A stretch of 64,000 nt of DNA, from positions 220,941 to 284,940 of the forward strand of contig NZ_JAAVTK010000007.1 of NCBI RefSeq assembly GCF_012275535.1, given 5' to 3'. A model generated the notes under the pieces. The model searched no databases, had not been told where the DNA came from, and saw only the letters and a program-made list of their open reading frames with translations. Made by a program: the position numbers and the translations under genes. Positions 1-8,366 of this stretch are shown here, piece by piece (the first letter of the stretch is position 1; the number at the start of each line of letters is the position of its first letter). Origin of the DNA: Hymenobacter artigasi. Its GTDB lineage: Bacteria > Bacteroidota > Bacteroidia > Cytophagales > Hymenobacteraceae.

Positions 1-133
1 GCCCGTGCTCACAGTGGCCGCCCCCACAGCCAAACGGCTCTACACCACCTCGGATAAGTTCGAGTACCTGGCCGAGCGGTTCCCCGCCCTGCGCGAGGCC
101 AAGCAACGCTTGGGCCTAGAAGCCGACTATTAG
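1..133 (+). CDS. dnaX: 3' fragment, probable DNA polymerase III gamma/tau C-terminus
   Basis: An open frame runs in from the left edge (codons begin at base 2) and stops with TAG at 131-133, giving 43 residues. The tail reads YTTSDKFEYLAERFPAL followed by KQRLGLEADY. The pattern of a Tyr-Thr helix start, a 'P-x-L' and a closing 'LGLexDY' resembles the extreme C-terminus of DnaX (clamp-loader gamma/tau) in Bacteroidota. That resemblance is from memory and the fragment is short, so the identity is tentative. Codon use is GC3-rich like the neighbouring genes. The start and the ATPase domain lie outside the window. Confidence 0.45.
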   Translation, partial: PVLTVAAPTAKRLYTTSDKFEYLAERFPALREAKQRLGLEADY

Positions 134-138
134 AACGA

Positions 139-236
139 GTAGGGGCGGGGTGGTACCCAGTAGGGCTTGTCCCCGTCCGCCGTTCGCGCCGAAGCAACGA
201 TTCAGTTCAACGACGGGCGGGTACGACCCCGCCCTG
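139..236. repeat. Imperfect inverted repeat, GTAGGGGCGGGG family
   Basis: A segment starting AGGGGCGGGGTGGTACCC at 141-158 is answered by GGGTACGACCCCGCCCT at 218-234, giving a long imperfect palindrome just after the dnaX-like stop codon. The same GTAGGGGCG...TACC wording recurs at 12274-12317. It lies between two genes on the same strand. Confidence 0.6.
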
Positions 237-349
237 CTTCCCGCAAACGATTGGGGAAGCCTCTCATTGCTGCGCCAATCAGCAGTTGGCCCTGGGAAAA
301 CCTTGCAAGATAAGACGAAATTTTGTTTTTTATTCCCCTATCAGCCAGC

Positions 350-357
350 TACCTTTG
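350..357 (+). promoter_or_regulatory. -7 promoter element TACCTTTG
   Basis: TACCTTTG matches the Bacteroidota -7 consensus TAnnTTTG and lies 37 bases before the GTG at 394. A TTTG at 322-325 could serve as the -33 box, although the spacing is a little long. This placement supports the GTG as the start of the M16 peptidase. Confidence 0.55.
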
Positions 358-393
358 TTTTTTGAACCCCCCAGCTACCCGCCTGCGACATTC

Positions 394-3372
394 GTGAAAA
401 ACAACTTTTTGCTGCTATTTCCTGCCCTGGCGGTACTGGGCCTCACCACGCAATGCCAATCGAGCAAGCCGGCTGTTGCTGCTTCCGCAGCCGCCAGCGC
501 TGCGCCGGCTGCCGCGCCCCTGGCCGCCAAGGAATACCGCTACGAATCGGTGCCCGGCGACCCGCTCGGCGTGCGGATTTACAAGCTGGATAATGGCCTG
601 ACGGTCTATCTCTCAGACTACAAGGATGCGCCGCGCATTCAGACCTACTTGGCCGTGCGGGCTGGTTCCAAGAATGACCCCGCTACTGCCACCGGCCTCG
701 CGCACTACCTGGAGCACATGGTGTTCAAGGGCACTTCGAAGCTGGGCACGCAGGACTGGGCCAAAGAAAAAATAGAGCTTGATAAGATTGAGGCGCTCTA
801 CGAAGTGTACCGTGGGCAGCGCAACGATGCCGCCGCCCGCAAGCGCACATACCACCAGATTGACTCGATTTCGGGCGTGGCCGCTACCTACGCCGTGCCG
901 AATGAGTACGATAAAGTAATGGGCGCCATCGGCGCGAAAGGCTCCAACGCCCACACCTCGAACGAGGAAACGGTGTACCAGGAAGATATTCCCAGCAACC
1001 AGCTGGAGAAGTGGGCGGCCATTCAGGCCGAGCGGATGCGCGAGATGGTGCCGCGCCTGTTCCATACCGAGCTGGAGGCTGTGTACGAGGAGAAAAACCG
1101 GGGCCTGGATTCCGATTTCAACAAGGAGTTTGAGGCGCTGAATGCCTCGCTCTACCCCACGCACCCCTACGGCACCCAAACGACCATCGGTACGATTGAG
1201 CACCTGCAAAACCCGTCGATTACGGAAATTAAGAAGTATTTCGGCCAGTACTACGTGCCCAATAACGTGGCGCTGTGCCTGAGCGGCGATTTGGATTTCG
1301 ACCAGACCATCCGGCTCATCGACAAATATTTTGGGGTGATGCCGAGCAAGCCGGTGCCGGTTTTCAACGCGCCGGTGGAACAGCCCATTACGGCCCCGAT
1401 TACCAAGGAAATCATCGGGCCGCAGTCGGAGAATGTGATGATTGGCTACCGCCTGCCGGGCAAGGCCTCGAAAGATGCCGTACGCCTGCGCATGCTGGAC
1501 AAAATCCTGACCAACGGCCAGGCCGGCCTCATCGACCTCGACCTGAACCAGCAGCAGAAGGTGCTGGAAGCCGCTTCGTTCACCGACCTCAACGACGACT
1601 ATTCCACCCACGTCATCTATGGCACGCCGCGCGCGGGGCAGAAGCTGGAAGACGTGAAGGCGCTGCTGCAAGGCGAGCTGGCCAAGGTGAAAGCCGGCAA
1701 CTTCCCCGACTGGCTGATTCCGGCCATCATCAACAACGAGAAGCTGACGCGCACCAAGAGCTACGAAAGCAACGAGGCCCGCGCCAGCGCCATGTACGAG
1801 GCGTTTATCGAACGCATCGACTGGAAAGATTACCTGCAGCAGCAGGACGATTTCGGCAAAATCACGAAAGCCGAAATCGTAAAATTCGCCAACGACAACT
1901 ACGGCGAAAACTTCGTAACCGTGTTCAAGCGCACCGGCGTCGACCCCAACAAGGTGAAGGTGGTGAAGCCCGCCATCACGCCCGTGCCAGCCAACCGCGA
2001 CGTGGCTTCTGCCTACTACAAGCAGCTCACGGCCCTGCCAAGCACGGAGCTGGAACCCGTGTTCGTCGACTACAAGAAAGACATTCAGGAAACGGAAATC
2101 AAGCCCGGCCTGCCGCTGTACTACACCCACAACGCCGAAAACGGCCTGTTCAACCTGTCCTACGTTTTCGACCTGGGCAAGAACAACGACCCGCGCTGGG
2201 GGCTTGCCGCCGATTACCTGCAGTACCTCGGTACCGGCAAGTACACCGCCGCGCAGTTGCAGCAGGAGTTCTACAAGCTGGGCTGCTCCTTCAACGTGAG
2301 CAGCGGCGCCGACCGCATTTTCGTGACCCTCAACGGCCTCGACAGCAACCTGGAGCCCGCATTGCAGCTGTTTGAACAGCTGATGGCCGCGCCCAAGCCC
2401 GACGCCACCGCCCTGAAAAACATGGTAGCCGGCGTGCTCAAGCAGCGCCAGGACGCCAAGCTCGAAAAGCGCGTGATTCTGAATGCAGCAATGGTGAGCT
2501 ACGTGAAATACGGCCCCAAAAACCCCTTTACGAATAATCTGAGCGAGAAAGAGCTAAAGGCCCTGAAGCCCGAGCAGCTCACGGCCCTGATTAAGAAACT
2601 GGAGACATACCAGCATCGGGTGCTGTATTACGGGCCGCGCACTGAAGAGGCAACTGTAACTGTACTTAAAGCAGAGCATAAAACCCCCGCCAAACTCACG
2701 CCCGCTCCGGCGGCCAAAGACTTCGCCGAGCAGCCCCTGAAAGACAAAAAGGTCTACTGGGTGGACTACAACATGGTGCAGGCCGAAATCTTGTTCCTGA
2801 CCAAGGGCGACCTATATAGTAAGGAGCTGGCTCCCACGCTGGCGCTCTACAACGAGTATTTCGGCGGTGGCATGGGCAGCATCGTGTTTCAGGATTTGCG
2901 CGAGAGCAAGGCGCTGGCCTATTCGGCCTACTCCGGCTACAACAGCGCCGACAAGCTGGGCCGCTCCAACTACAACCTGAGCTACATCGGCACGCAGAGC
3001 GACAAGCTGCCCGAGGCCATGGCCGGCATGGAAGCCCTGCTCACCGAGATGCCCGTGGCCGAAGCCAACCTGGAAATCGCCAAAAACGCCATTCGCAACA
3101 GCATCAGCACTGAGCGCATTACCAAGGGCAACATCCTGATGAGCTACGAGCGCGCCAAGCGCCTCGGCCTCGACTACGACCTGCGCCGCGACGTGTACGC
3201 GAGCACCCAGAAAATGACGTTTGATGAATTGAGGAAGTTTCAGCTAGCCAAGATTAGCGGACAAAACCAGGTTATTCTGGTTATTGGTTCGAAAGACCGG
3301 CTCAACTTCAAGGAGCTGGCCAAGTACGGCCAGGTGCAGCAGCTCACGCTGAAAGAGATTTTCGGGTACTAG
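394..3372 (+). CDS. M16 family zinc metalloprotease, predicted lipoprotein
   Basis: About 992 residues from a GTG start at 394. An ATG at 286 gives a longer frame, but it lies upstream of the promoter motif and would bury the signal peptide. From the GTG the protein begins VKNNFLLLF, with a hydrophobic run ending LTTQC, a plausible lipobox with Cys21, then an Ala-rich linker. The inverted zinc motif HYLEH is at residues 104-108, and a downstream EEKNRG segment near residue 232 could supply the third Glu ligand. Length fits two M16 halves: an N-terminal catalytic part and a C-terminal inactive part with typical YFGGGMGS and LRESKALAYS segments. It probably degrades peptides in the periplasm, anchored to a membrane. 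The substrate cannot be told from sequence. Confidence 0.9.
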   Translation: MKNNFLLLFPALAVLGLTTQCQSSKPAVAASAAASAAPAAAPLAAKEYRYESVPGDPLGVRIYKLDNGLTVYLSDYKDAPRIQTYLAVRAGSKNDPATATGLAHYLEHMVFKGTSKLGTQDWAKEKIELDKIEALYEVYRGQRNDAAARKRTYHQIDSISGVAATYAVPNEYDKVMGAIGAKGSNAHTSNEETVYQEDIPSNQLEKWAAIQAERMREMVPRLFHTELEAVYEEKNRGLDSDFNKEFEALNASLYPTHPYGTQTTIGTIEHLQNPSITEIKKYFGQYYVPNNVALCLSGDLDFDQTIRLIDKYFGVMPSKPVPVFNAPVEQPITAPITKEIIGPQSENVMIGYRLPGKASKDAVRLRMLDKILTNGQAGLIDLDLNQQQKVLEAASFTDLNDDYSTHVIYGTPRAGQKLEDVKALLQGELAKVKAGNFPDWLIPAIINNEKLTRTKSYESNEARASAMYEAFIERIDWKDYLQQQDDFGKITKAEIVKFANDNYGENFVTVFKRTGVDPNKVKVVKPAITPVPANRDVASAYYKQLTALPSTELEPVFVDYKKDIQETEIKPGLPLYYTHNAENGLFNLSYVFDLGKNNDPRWGLAADYLQYLGTGKYTAAQLQQEFYKLGCSFNVSSGADRIFVTLNGLDSNLEPALQLFEQLMAAPKPDATALKNMVAGVLKQRQDAKLEKRVILNAAMVSYVKYGPKNPFTNNLSEKELKALKPEQLTALIKKLETYQHRVLYYGPRTEEATVTVLKAEHKTPAKLTPAPAAKDFAEQPLKDKKVYWVDYNMVQAEILFLTKGDLYSKELAPTLALYNEYFGGGMGSIVFQDLRESKALAYSAYSGYNSADKLGRSNYNLSYIGTQSDKLPEAMAGMEALLTEMPVAEANLEIAKNAIRNSISTERITKGNILMSYERAKRLGLDYDLRRDVYASTQKMTFDELRKFQLAKISGQNQVILVIGSKDRLNFKELAKYGQVQQLTLKEIFGY

Positions 3373-3394
3373 GCAACGGTACCGTCCCAGGGGG

Positions 3395-3536
3395 CACCTC
3401 ACCCCCCTAGCCCCCCTCTCCTTTGGGAGAGGGGGGGACTAGTTTCTGGCCCAGGCTGGAACAGTTCTAAGGCTAGAAATTAAAAGACCAAAAGCTAGTC
3501 CCCCTCTCCGCAAGGAGAGGGGCTAGGGGTGAGGTG
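3395..3536. repeat. Inverted repeat, CACCTCACCCCTAGCCC family
   Basis: CACCTCACCCCCCTAGCCCC at 3395-3414 is mirrored by GGGGCTAGGGGTGAGGTG ending at 3536. Each arm also folds on itself around CTCTCC/GGAGAG, so the whole is a double hairpin. In one reverse-strand frame it encodes LTPSPSPCGEG, a string often seen in spurious ORFs made from this dispersed repeat. It separates the M16 gene from icd. Confidence 0.8.
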
Positions 3537-3575
3537 ACCCGCCTGAACATTAACTAAAAACACTACTTTACCCAC

Positions 3576-4841
3576 ATGGCAGAGCAAAAAATCACCATTA
3601 AAAACGGCAAGCTGACCGTTCCGGACAAACCCACTATTCCCTTCATCGAGGGCGACGGTATCGGGCCGGATATCTGGCGCGCCTCCAAACTGGTGTTCGA
3701 CGCCGCAGTGGAGAAAGCCTACGGCGGTAAAAAGCAGCTGATGTGGAAGGAAGTGCTGGCTGGCGAGAAAGCCTATAAAGCCACCACCAACTGGCTGCCC
3801 ACCGAAACCCTCGACGCATTCCGCGAATACCTCGTGGGCATCAAAGGCCCCCTGACTACGCCCGTGGGCGGCGGCATCCGCTCGCTGAACGTGGCCCTGC
3901 GCCAGGAGCTGGACCTGTACGCCTGCGTGCGCCCCGTGCGCTACTATGACGGCGTGCCCTCGCCGGTGAAGCACCCGGAGCTGACGGATATGGTCATCTT
4001 CCGCGAAAACACGGAGGACATCTACGCCGGCATCGAGTACATGAACGGCACGCCCCAGGCCCAGAAAATGCTCGAATTCCTGCAGGACGAGATGGGCGTG
4101 AAGAAAATCCGCTTCCCCGAGTCGTCCTCGTTCGGCATCAAGCCCGTGAGCAAGGAAGGCACCGAGCGCCTCGTGCGCGCCGCCATCAAGTACGCGCTGG
4201 AGCACAAGAAACCCTCGGTGACCATCGTGCACAAGGGCAACATCATGAAGTTCACCGAAGGCGCGTTCAAAACCTGGGGCTACGAGCTGGCCGAGAAGGA
4301 GTTTGGCGCGAAGGTGTTCACTTGGGCCCAGTACGATAAAATCGTGGCCAAGCAGGGCGTGGCCGTGGCCGACGCGCTGCAAAAGCAGGCCGTGGACCAG
4401 GGCAAGCTCATCATCAAGGACAGCATCGCTGATGCTTTCCTGCAGCAGATTCTGCTACGCCCCTCGGAGTACTCGGTGGTGGCCACCCTGAACCTGAACG
4501 GCGACTACATCTCCGATGCGCTGGCGGCTATCGTGGGCGGCATCGGCATCGCGCCGGGCGCCAACATCAACTACAGCACCGGCCACGCCATCTTCGAAGC
4601 CACCCACGGCACGGCCCCCAAATACGCCAACCTCGACAAGGTGAACCCCGGCTCGGTTATCCTCTCCGGCGTGATGATGCTGGAGTACATGGGCTGGAAA
4701 GAAGCCGCTGCCCTCATCAACAAAGGTCTCGAAGCCGCCATCGCCAGCAAGCGCGTAACCTACGACTTCGAACGCCAGATGGAAGGTGCCACCTTGCTCA
4801 AAACGAGCGAATTCGGCCAGGAAATTATCAAGAATATGTAG
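3576..4841 (+). CDS. icd: Isocitrate dehydrogenase, NADP-type
   Basis: 421 residues, the normal length of dimeric bacterial isocitrate dehydrogenase, which converts isocitrate to 2-oxoglutarate and CO2 in the TCA cycle. The N-terminal segment has [14 protein letters not shown]. The substrate loop [13 protein letters not shown] carries the Ser that in E. coli is the AceK phosphorylation site. [13 protein letters not shown] and the C-terminal THGTAPKYA (cofactor-binding HGTAP) are all present. It stands alone between two intergenic repeats and is followed by a strong terminator. Whether it is controlled by phosphorylation cannot be seen here because no aceK is in the window. Confidence 0.96.
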   Translation: MAEQKITIKNGKLTVPDKPTIPFIEGDGIGPDIWRASKLVFDAAVEKAYGGKKQLMWKEVLAGEKAYKATTNWLPTETLDAFREYLVGIKGPLTTPVGGGIRSLNVALRQELDLYACVRPVRYYDGVPSPVKHPELTDMVIFRENTEDIYAGIEYMNGTPQAQKMLEFLQDEMGVKKIRFPESSSFGIKPVSKEGTERLVRAAIKYALEHKKPSVTIVHKGNIMKFTEGAFKTWGYELAEKEFGAKVFTWAQYDKIVAKQGVAVADALQKQAVDQGKLIIKDSIADAFLQQILLRPSEYSVVATLNLNGDYISDALAAIVGGIGIAPGANINYSTGHAIFEATHGTAPKYANLDKVNPGSVILSGVMMLEYMGWKEAAALINKGLEAAIASKRVTYDFERQMEGATLLKTSEFGQEIIKNM

Positions 4842-4872
4842 TAGCTTGGCTGCGGCCTAAGCACCAACAGAA

Positions 4873-4909
4873 ACCCCCGCGTCGGCTGCAAAGCTGGCGC
4901 GGGGGTTTT
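4873..4909 (+). terminator. Rho-independent terminator after icd
   Basis: CCCCCGCG at 4874-4881 pairs with CGCGGGGG at 4898-4905, followed by TTTTGGTTT. It lies about 30 bases past the icd stop. Confidence 0.85.
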
Positions 4910-5041
4910 GGTTTAATATTCAGACTGGCCATGCTCGTGATAAATGGGTAATTACCAAGAACAAGCCGTGCGTTAGCAGAAGCAGAATGAATAAAAAATG
5001 CGTAATCGGGCTATCGGTCGCGTCTAGTTAACTTCTTCCCC

Positions 5042-5497
5042 ATGAAAATGCTCTTGCTACCTTGCTTTATCCTTTTGACTCGAGCCATGAGCATTCAGGT
5101 CCAGGTATCGGTGGTGGTAAACCCCGACGGCACGCATACTGTGGTGCATCAGAATGGCAATACCACCGTGGCAGTGAACCCGGATGGCACGCACTCGACC
5201 TTGATGCGCAACGGCAATATGGCCATTATCACCTACCCCAACGGGACCACCTCCACGGTTATCAACCCGGAAAGCACCCCAACGGTGATAGTAAACCCGG
5301 ATGGCACGCACAGCACGCTACACCGCAACGGCAACACCACGGTGCTGGTCGGCCCCAATGGCAAGCACCGCACAATGGTCGAAAACGGCAACACCACCTT
5401 CCTAATCGGACCCGACGGCCGCACGCGTACCATCCTGCGGGCCGACAGCACCCGGTATCCCTTCTTCCCCTGGTCTTTCGGCAAGCGCCACAAATAG
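5042..5497 (+). CDS. Small secreted protein built of 19-residue repeats
   Basis: 151 residues. A short hydrophobic N-terminus (MKMLLLPCFILLTRA) suggests export. After it come about five and a half copies of a 19-residue unit of the form NPDGTHSTLxRNGNTTVxV, one copy being 20 residues long. Each unit contains two halves with a DG or NG turn followed by alternating polar and beta-branched residues, which suggests a beta-roll or solenoid of short hairpins. The last unit runs into RTILRADSTRYPFF and a basic tail. Repeats are visible at DNA level as recurring CCGGATGGCACGCAC, so copy number may vary. A second ATG at residue 16 is possible. I do not recognise the family and assign no function. Confidence 0.7.
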   Translation: MKMLLLPCFILLTRAMSIQVQVSVVVNPDGTHTVVHQNGNTTVAVNPDGTHSTLMRNGNMAIITYPNGTTSTVINPESTPTVIVNPDGTHSTLHRNGNTTVLVGPNGKHRTMVENGNTTFLIGPDGRTRTILRADSTRYPFFPWSFGKRHK

Positions 5498-5558
5498 CTG
5501 TGAGCGTGCATGGAGTGGGGTTCCAGCCCCATTCCATGCACGTAGCCATCTCCCTGCG

Positions 5559-5641
5559 CTATGCCCCTGGCTTCAGCCGCTGGAACGCGTTGTTCAGTAC
5601 TTCGCCCCATATCGGGGCCAGAATTATGTTTTCCAGCCCCT
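5559..5641 (-). pseudogene. Relic of the 3' end of a second disulfide oxidoreductase gene
   Basis: Read leftwards, this frame ends LENIILAPIWGEVLNNAFQ followed by RLKPGA and a stop. The intact oxidoreductase at 6060-7460 ends LENMILAHPVWGEVLNNAFQ, then RLKPGE. The two DNA stretches align over about 80 bases with many silent differences and a three-base deletion that removes the His of the catalytic His-Pro pair. Everything upstream of these roughly 27 codons is replaced by an inverted repeat at 5642. It is best read as the surviving tail of a diverged tandem copy. Confidence 0.75.
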
Positions 5642-5778
5642 GCTGGCGCGCGTCTGCGACGCGCTGCCCGCTGGATTCGAGCCTGTGGCTCGGGCACTGA
5701 ACAACGGGGCCAAACAGAACCACAACCCGAGCCGCAGGCTCGAATCCAGTCGGCAGCGCGTCGCAGACGCGCGCCAGC
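5642..5778. repeat. Long inverted repeat (about 53-bp arms)
   Basis: GCTGGCGCGCGTCTGCGACG from 5642 is mirrored by CGTCGCAGACGCGCGCCAGC ending at 5778. The match continues inward through GGATTCGAGCCTG on the left and CAGGCTCGAATCC on the right. The palindrome directly abuts the oxidoreductase relic, so one end of the element is the end of the homologous gene sequence. No ORF inside looks coding. Confidence 0.85.
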
Positions 5779-5891
5779 GCCACACAAAAAAGGGTGCCCA
5801 CGCTCGGCGCGGGTGCCTTTCTCTATTGCCAAACGACTCCACGAAACCTAAGCCGCTTTCGGACCTTTCGTTGTGGCTGTTACTCCCCAAA

Positions 5892-6050
5892 CTGGCGCGA
5901 GTTTAGCGCAGCGTAACTCGTGACCAAGCATGCCGGGGGGCTGAGCCTCCCCCGGCCGCGCCGATAGAAACCGGTAGCATCGTTCTACCGGGCGATTTGA
6001 AAACTCGCATCATAACCGGCACGAGTTACGCTGCGCTAAACTCGCGCTAG
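5892..6050. repeat. Long inverted repeat, GAGTTTAGCGCAGCGTAACTC family
   Basis: CTGGCGCGAGTTTAGCGCAG from 5892 is mirrored by CTGCGCTAAACTCGCGCTAG ending at 6050, with arms of about 32 bases around a 90-base centre that contains smaller hairpins such as GGGGGCTGAGCCTCCCCC. It stops nine bases before the 3' end of the intact oxidoreductase gene. A related palindrome is at 21733-21925. The rest of the 5498-6059 gap is the relic and the 5642 palindrome; nothing there looks like an intact gene. Confidence 0.85.
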
Positions 6051-6059
6051 CGCCGCCAA

Positions 6060-7460
6060 CTACTCCCCCGGTTTCAGCCGCTGAAAAGCATTATTCAGCA
6101 CCTCACCCCACACGGGGTGGGCAAGAATCATATTCTCTAATTCCTGGTAGCGCAGGCCGCCCGCCATGGCCAGCTGGAACATGGTCATGATTTCGCCGCC
6201 CTGTTCGCAGAACACGGCCGCGCCCAGCAGCCGGTCGTCGTCGCCCACCAGCACCTCCACGAAGCCCTCGGTTTCGCCCGTTTGCACGGCCCGGCCGATG
6301 GTGCTGGCCGGCAGCCGGCTTACGCGGTAGGGGATGCCTTTTTCCTTCGCTTGGTTCTTCGAGAGGCTGATGCGGCCCAGCTGCGGCTCCGTGAATACCA
6401 CGTAGGGCATGGGCCGGCCTTCGGTGGTACGCTGGCCGTTGTGCAGCAGGGCATCGCGCACAATGCGGTAATCGTCGTAGCTGATATGGGTGAATTGCGG
6501 GCCGCCCTTCACGTCGCCCAGCGCGTACACGCCGCGGGTGCTGGTTTGCAGGCGCTCGTTGGCTTCAATGTAGCCGTGTTCGTCGAGGGTGATGCTGGTG
6601 TGCTCCAGGCCGAGGTCGCTGGTGTTGGGCGTGCGGCCCACGGCCACCAGCAGGTGGCTGCCGCGTAGGCGGCGCTCGCCGTCGGGCGTGTCCACCGTCA
6701 CGGTGAGAGTACCGTTGGCCCCGCGCGATACGCGGCGGGTGTTCGCATTCAGCACCAGCTCCACGCCTGATTCGGTCAGCAACTCTTCGAGCGGGTGGCT
6801 CACGTCGGGGTCTTCGCGCGACATCAGGCGGGGCTCCTTATCGATGATGGTGACGCGGGTGCCCAGCCGACAGAACATCTGGCTGAACTCAACCCCAATG
6901 TAGCTGCCGCCCAGAATGAGCAGGTGCTCGGGCTGCTCCGTCAGGTTCAGCAGGAGCGAGTCGCTGGTGAGATAGCCGCTGTCGGCCAGTCCTTCAATGT
7001 CGGGTACGGCGGCGCAGGTGCCGGTGTTGATGAAGATGAGCGGGGCCGTGAGGTGCTGCTCGCCGCCGCCCACCAGCGCCACTTGCAGCGAGTGGGGAGC
7101 CGTGAACTGCGCCCGCCCCCGGATAAGCGTAATGCCGTCGTGAACTTCCGTAATCTTGCGGTGGAGGCTGTCGCGCGAATGCTGGCGCAGCGTCTGCATC
7201 CGCTCAATTACGGCCCCGAAGTTCACCACCGGCTCAGGGGCTTCAATGCCCAGCGCGCCCGCCGTGCGCACGAGGTGCGCCCGTTGCGCCGAGGCCAGCA
7301 GCGCCTTGGTGGGCGCACAGCCGTAGTTGATGCAGGAGCCCCCCAGAAAATCGCTCTCGATGAAGGCCACGCGGCGGCCGGCGGCGGCCAGCGCGTAGGA
7401 AAGGGGCGTACCGGCCTGGCCGGCCCCAATAATGATGGCATCAAACGAATCAGCAGGCAT
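6060..7460 (-). CDS. FAD-dependent pyridine nucleotide-disulfide oxidoreductase (mercuric reductase/Lpd-like)
   Basis: 466 residues. The N-terminal FAD-binding motif is IIIGAGQAGTPL. The redox-active disulfide is in GGSCINYGCAPTKA (Cys43 and Cys48). A central NAD(P)H-binding segment reads LILGGSYIGVEFSQ, and the second FAD motif is YALGDVKGGPQFTH. The dimerisation domain ends with AHPVWGE, holding the His and Glu expected of the catalytic dyad. No N-terminal heavy-metal-associated domain and no C-terminal Cys pair are present, so true mercuric reductase activity is unlikely and no mer genes are nearby. It probably uses NAD(P)H to reduce a disulfide or a quinone-like substrate in the cytoplasm. 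It is transcribed divergently from the lipoprotein at 7623. Confidence 0.9.
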   Translation of the reverse strand: MPADSFDAIIIGAGQAGTPLSYALAAAGRRVAFIESDFLGGSCINYGCAPTKALLASAQRAHLVRTAGALGIEAPEPVVNFGAVIERMQTLRQHSRDSLHRKITEVHDGITLIRGRAQFTAPHSLQVALVGGGEQHLTAPLIFINTGTCAAVPDIEGLADSGYLTSDSLLLNLTEQPEHLLILGGSYIGVEFSQMFCRLGTRVTIIDKEPRLMSREDPDVSHPLEELLTESGVELVLNANTRRVSRGANGTLTVTVDTPDGERRLRGSHLLVAVGRTPNTSDLGLEHTSITLDEHGYIEANERLQTSTRGVYALGDVKGGPQFTHISYDDYRIVRDALLHNGQRTTEGRPMPYVVFTEPQLGRISLSKNQAKEKGIPYRVSRLPASTIGRAVQTGETEGFVEVLVGDDDRLLGAAVFCEQGGEIMTMFQLAMAGGLRYQELENMILAHPVWGEVLNNAFQRLKPGE

Positions 7461-7622
7461 AACGGGCGTGGCGAAGGAGATTAATTATGCCCTTACATAC
7501 GGCCCGGCTTACGCGCGCGACTGAGCTCAACCCAGGAAATGCGGGAGAATGTCGGGCGGAAACACGAAATTGCCGTATCAGGCGTTGCCTGTCCTCATTC
7601 CTGCCCCGCCTCGCCCCGCTGT

Positions 7623-8357
7623 ATGAAGCATTTGTTGCGTCTGATTTTCTTAGCTGTTTCCTCAGGCCTCACGGGCTGCGCCTCGCTGTATTTTCCGCCC
7701 CCGCCCCACGCGCCCATGCTCACGCACCAGGGCGAGTTCTACGGCACCGTAAGCACCAATCAGCACACCAATTATGCCCTGCAAGGGGCCTACGGCCTCA
7801 CCAACCACCTGGCGGTAGCCGGCACGTTCTCCTCGTTGCACCGCAAAAAATCCGATAAAACCGAGAACATCGACTTCGGCGAAGCCAGCCTCGGCTACTT
7901 CACCCGCCTGCCCGACAAGCGCGTGCTGGAAGTGTACGTGGGCGGCGGCGGCGGGGCCACCGAGCGCATCGAGCGCAATGAGGCCCAAATCACCAGTCGC
8001 ACCCTCGATGGCAGCCTGTCCAAAGTATTCGGGCAGGTTAACTACGCGCAGAAAAAACGCAACAACCTGCACCTCTTCAACCGCGACTTTCCGCTCACCT
8101 ACGGCGTGGCCATGCGCCTGAGCTACATGCAGCTCAACAACTTCAAGATTGACGGCATGGCCGCGCCCGGCGAAAGCAACGTGTTTTTCGAGCCCATCAC
8201 CTTCACCCGCACCCAGATTGCCGGCCCGGTGCAGCTACAGCTCATCAGCGGCCAGATTTTCGGCTTCCGCAGCAACAAGTACCTTAAAGCGGCTAATTCG
8301 GTGTTTCAGGTGGGCATTGTGATTAATCTGGACAAGAACACCACGCTGAACGAGTAG
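7623..8357 (+). CDS. Putative outer-membrane lipoprotein, unknown function
   Basis: 244 residues from ATG 7623. A longer frame from 7539 lacks a signal, whereas MKHLLRLIFLAVSSGLTGCA is a clear lipoprotein signal with Cys19 in LTGC. The mature part alternates polar and hydrophobic residues (for example YALQGAYGLTNHLAVAGTF, EASLGYFTRL), as expected for an eight-strand beta-barrel-like protein. It contains a Gly-rich turn GGGGGATERIE. The family is common in Bacteroidota as 'hypothetical'. It ends nine bases before the next start, so the two are probably co-transcribed. Confidence 0.75.
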   Translation: MKHLLRLIFLAVSSGLTGCASLYFPPPPHAPMLTHQGEFYGTVSTNQHTNYALQGAYGLTNHLAVAGTFSSLHRKKSDKTENIDFGEASLGYFTRLPDKRVLEVYVGGGGGATERIERNEAQITSRTLDGSLSKVFGQVNYAQKKRNNLHLFNRDFPLTYGVAMRLSYMQLNNFKIDGMAAPGESNVFFEPITFTRTQIAGPVQLQLISGQIFGFRSNKYLKAANSVFQVGIVINLDKNTTLNE

Positions 8358-8366
8358 GCTTATTGT

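Noticed and set aside
613..2130. 505-codon reverse-strand open frame inside the M16 gene
   Set aside because: It mirrors a clearly coding forward gene; high GC keeps the opposite frame open. The translation is His/Gly/Val rich with no domain.
3495..4382. 295-codon reverse frame ending LTPSPSPCGEG
   Set aside because: Its 5' end is made from the intergenic repeat and the rest is the antisense of icd.
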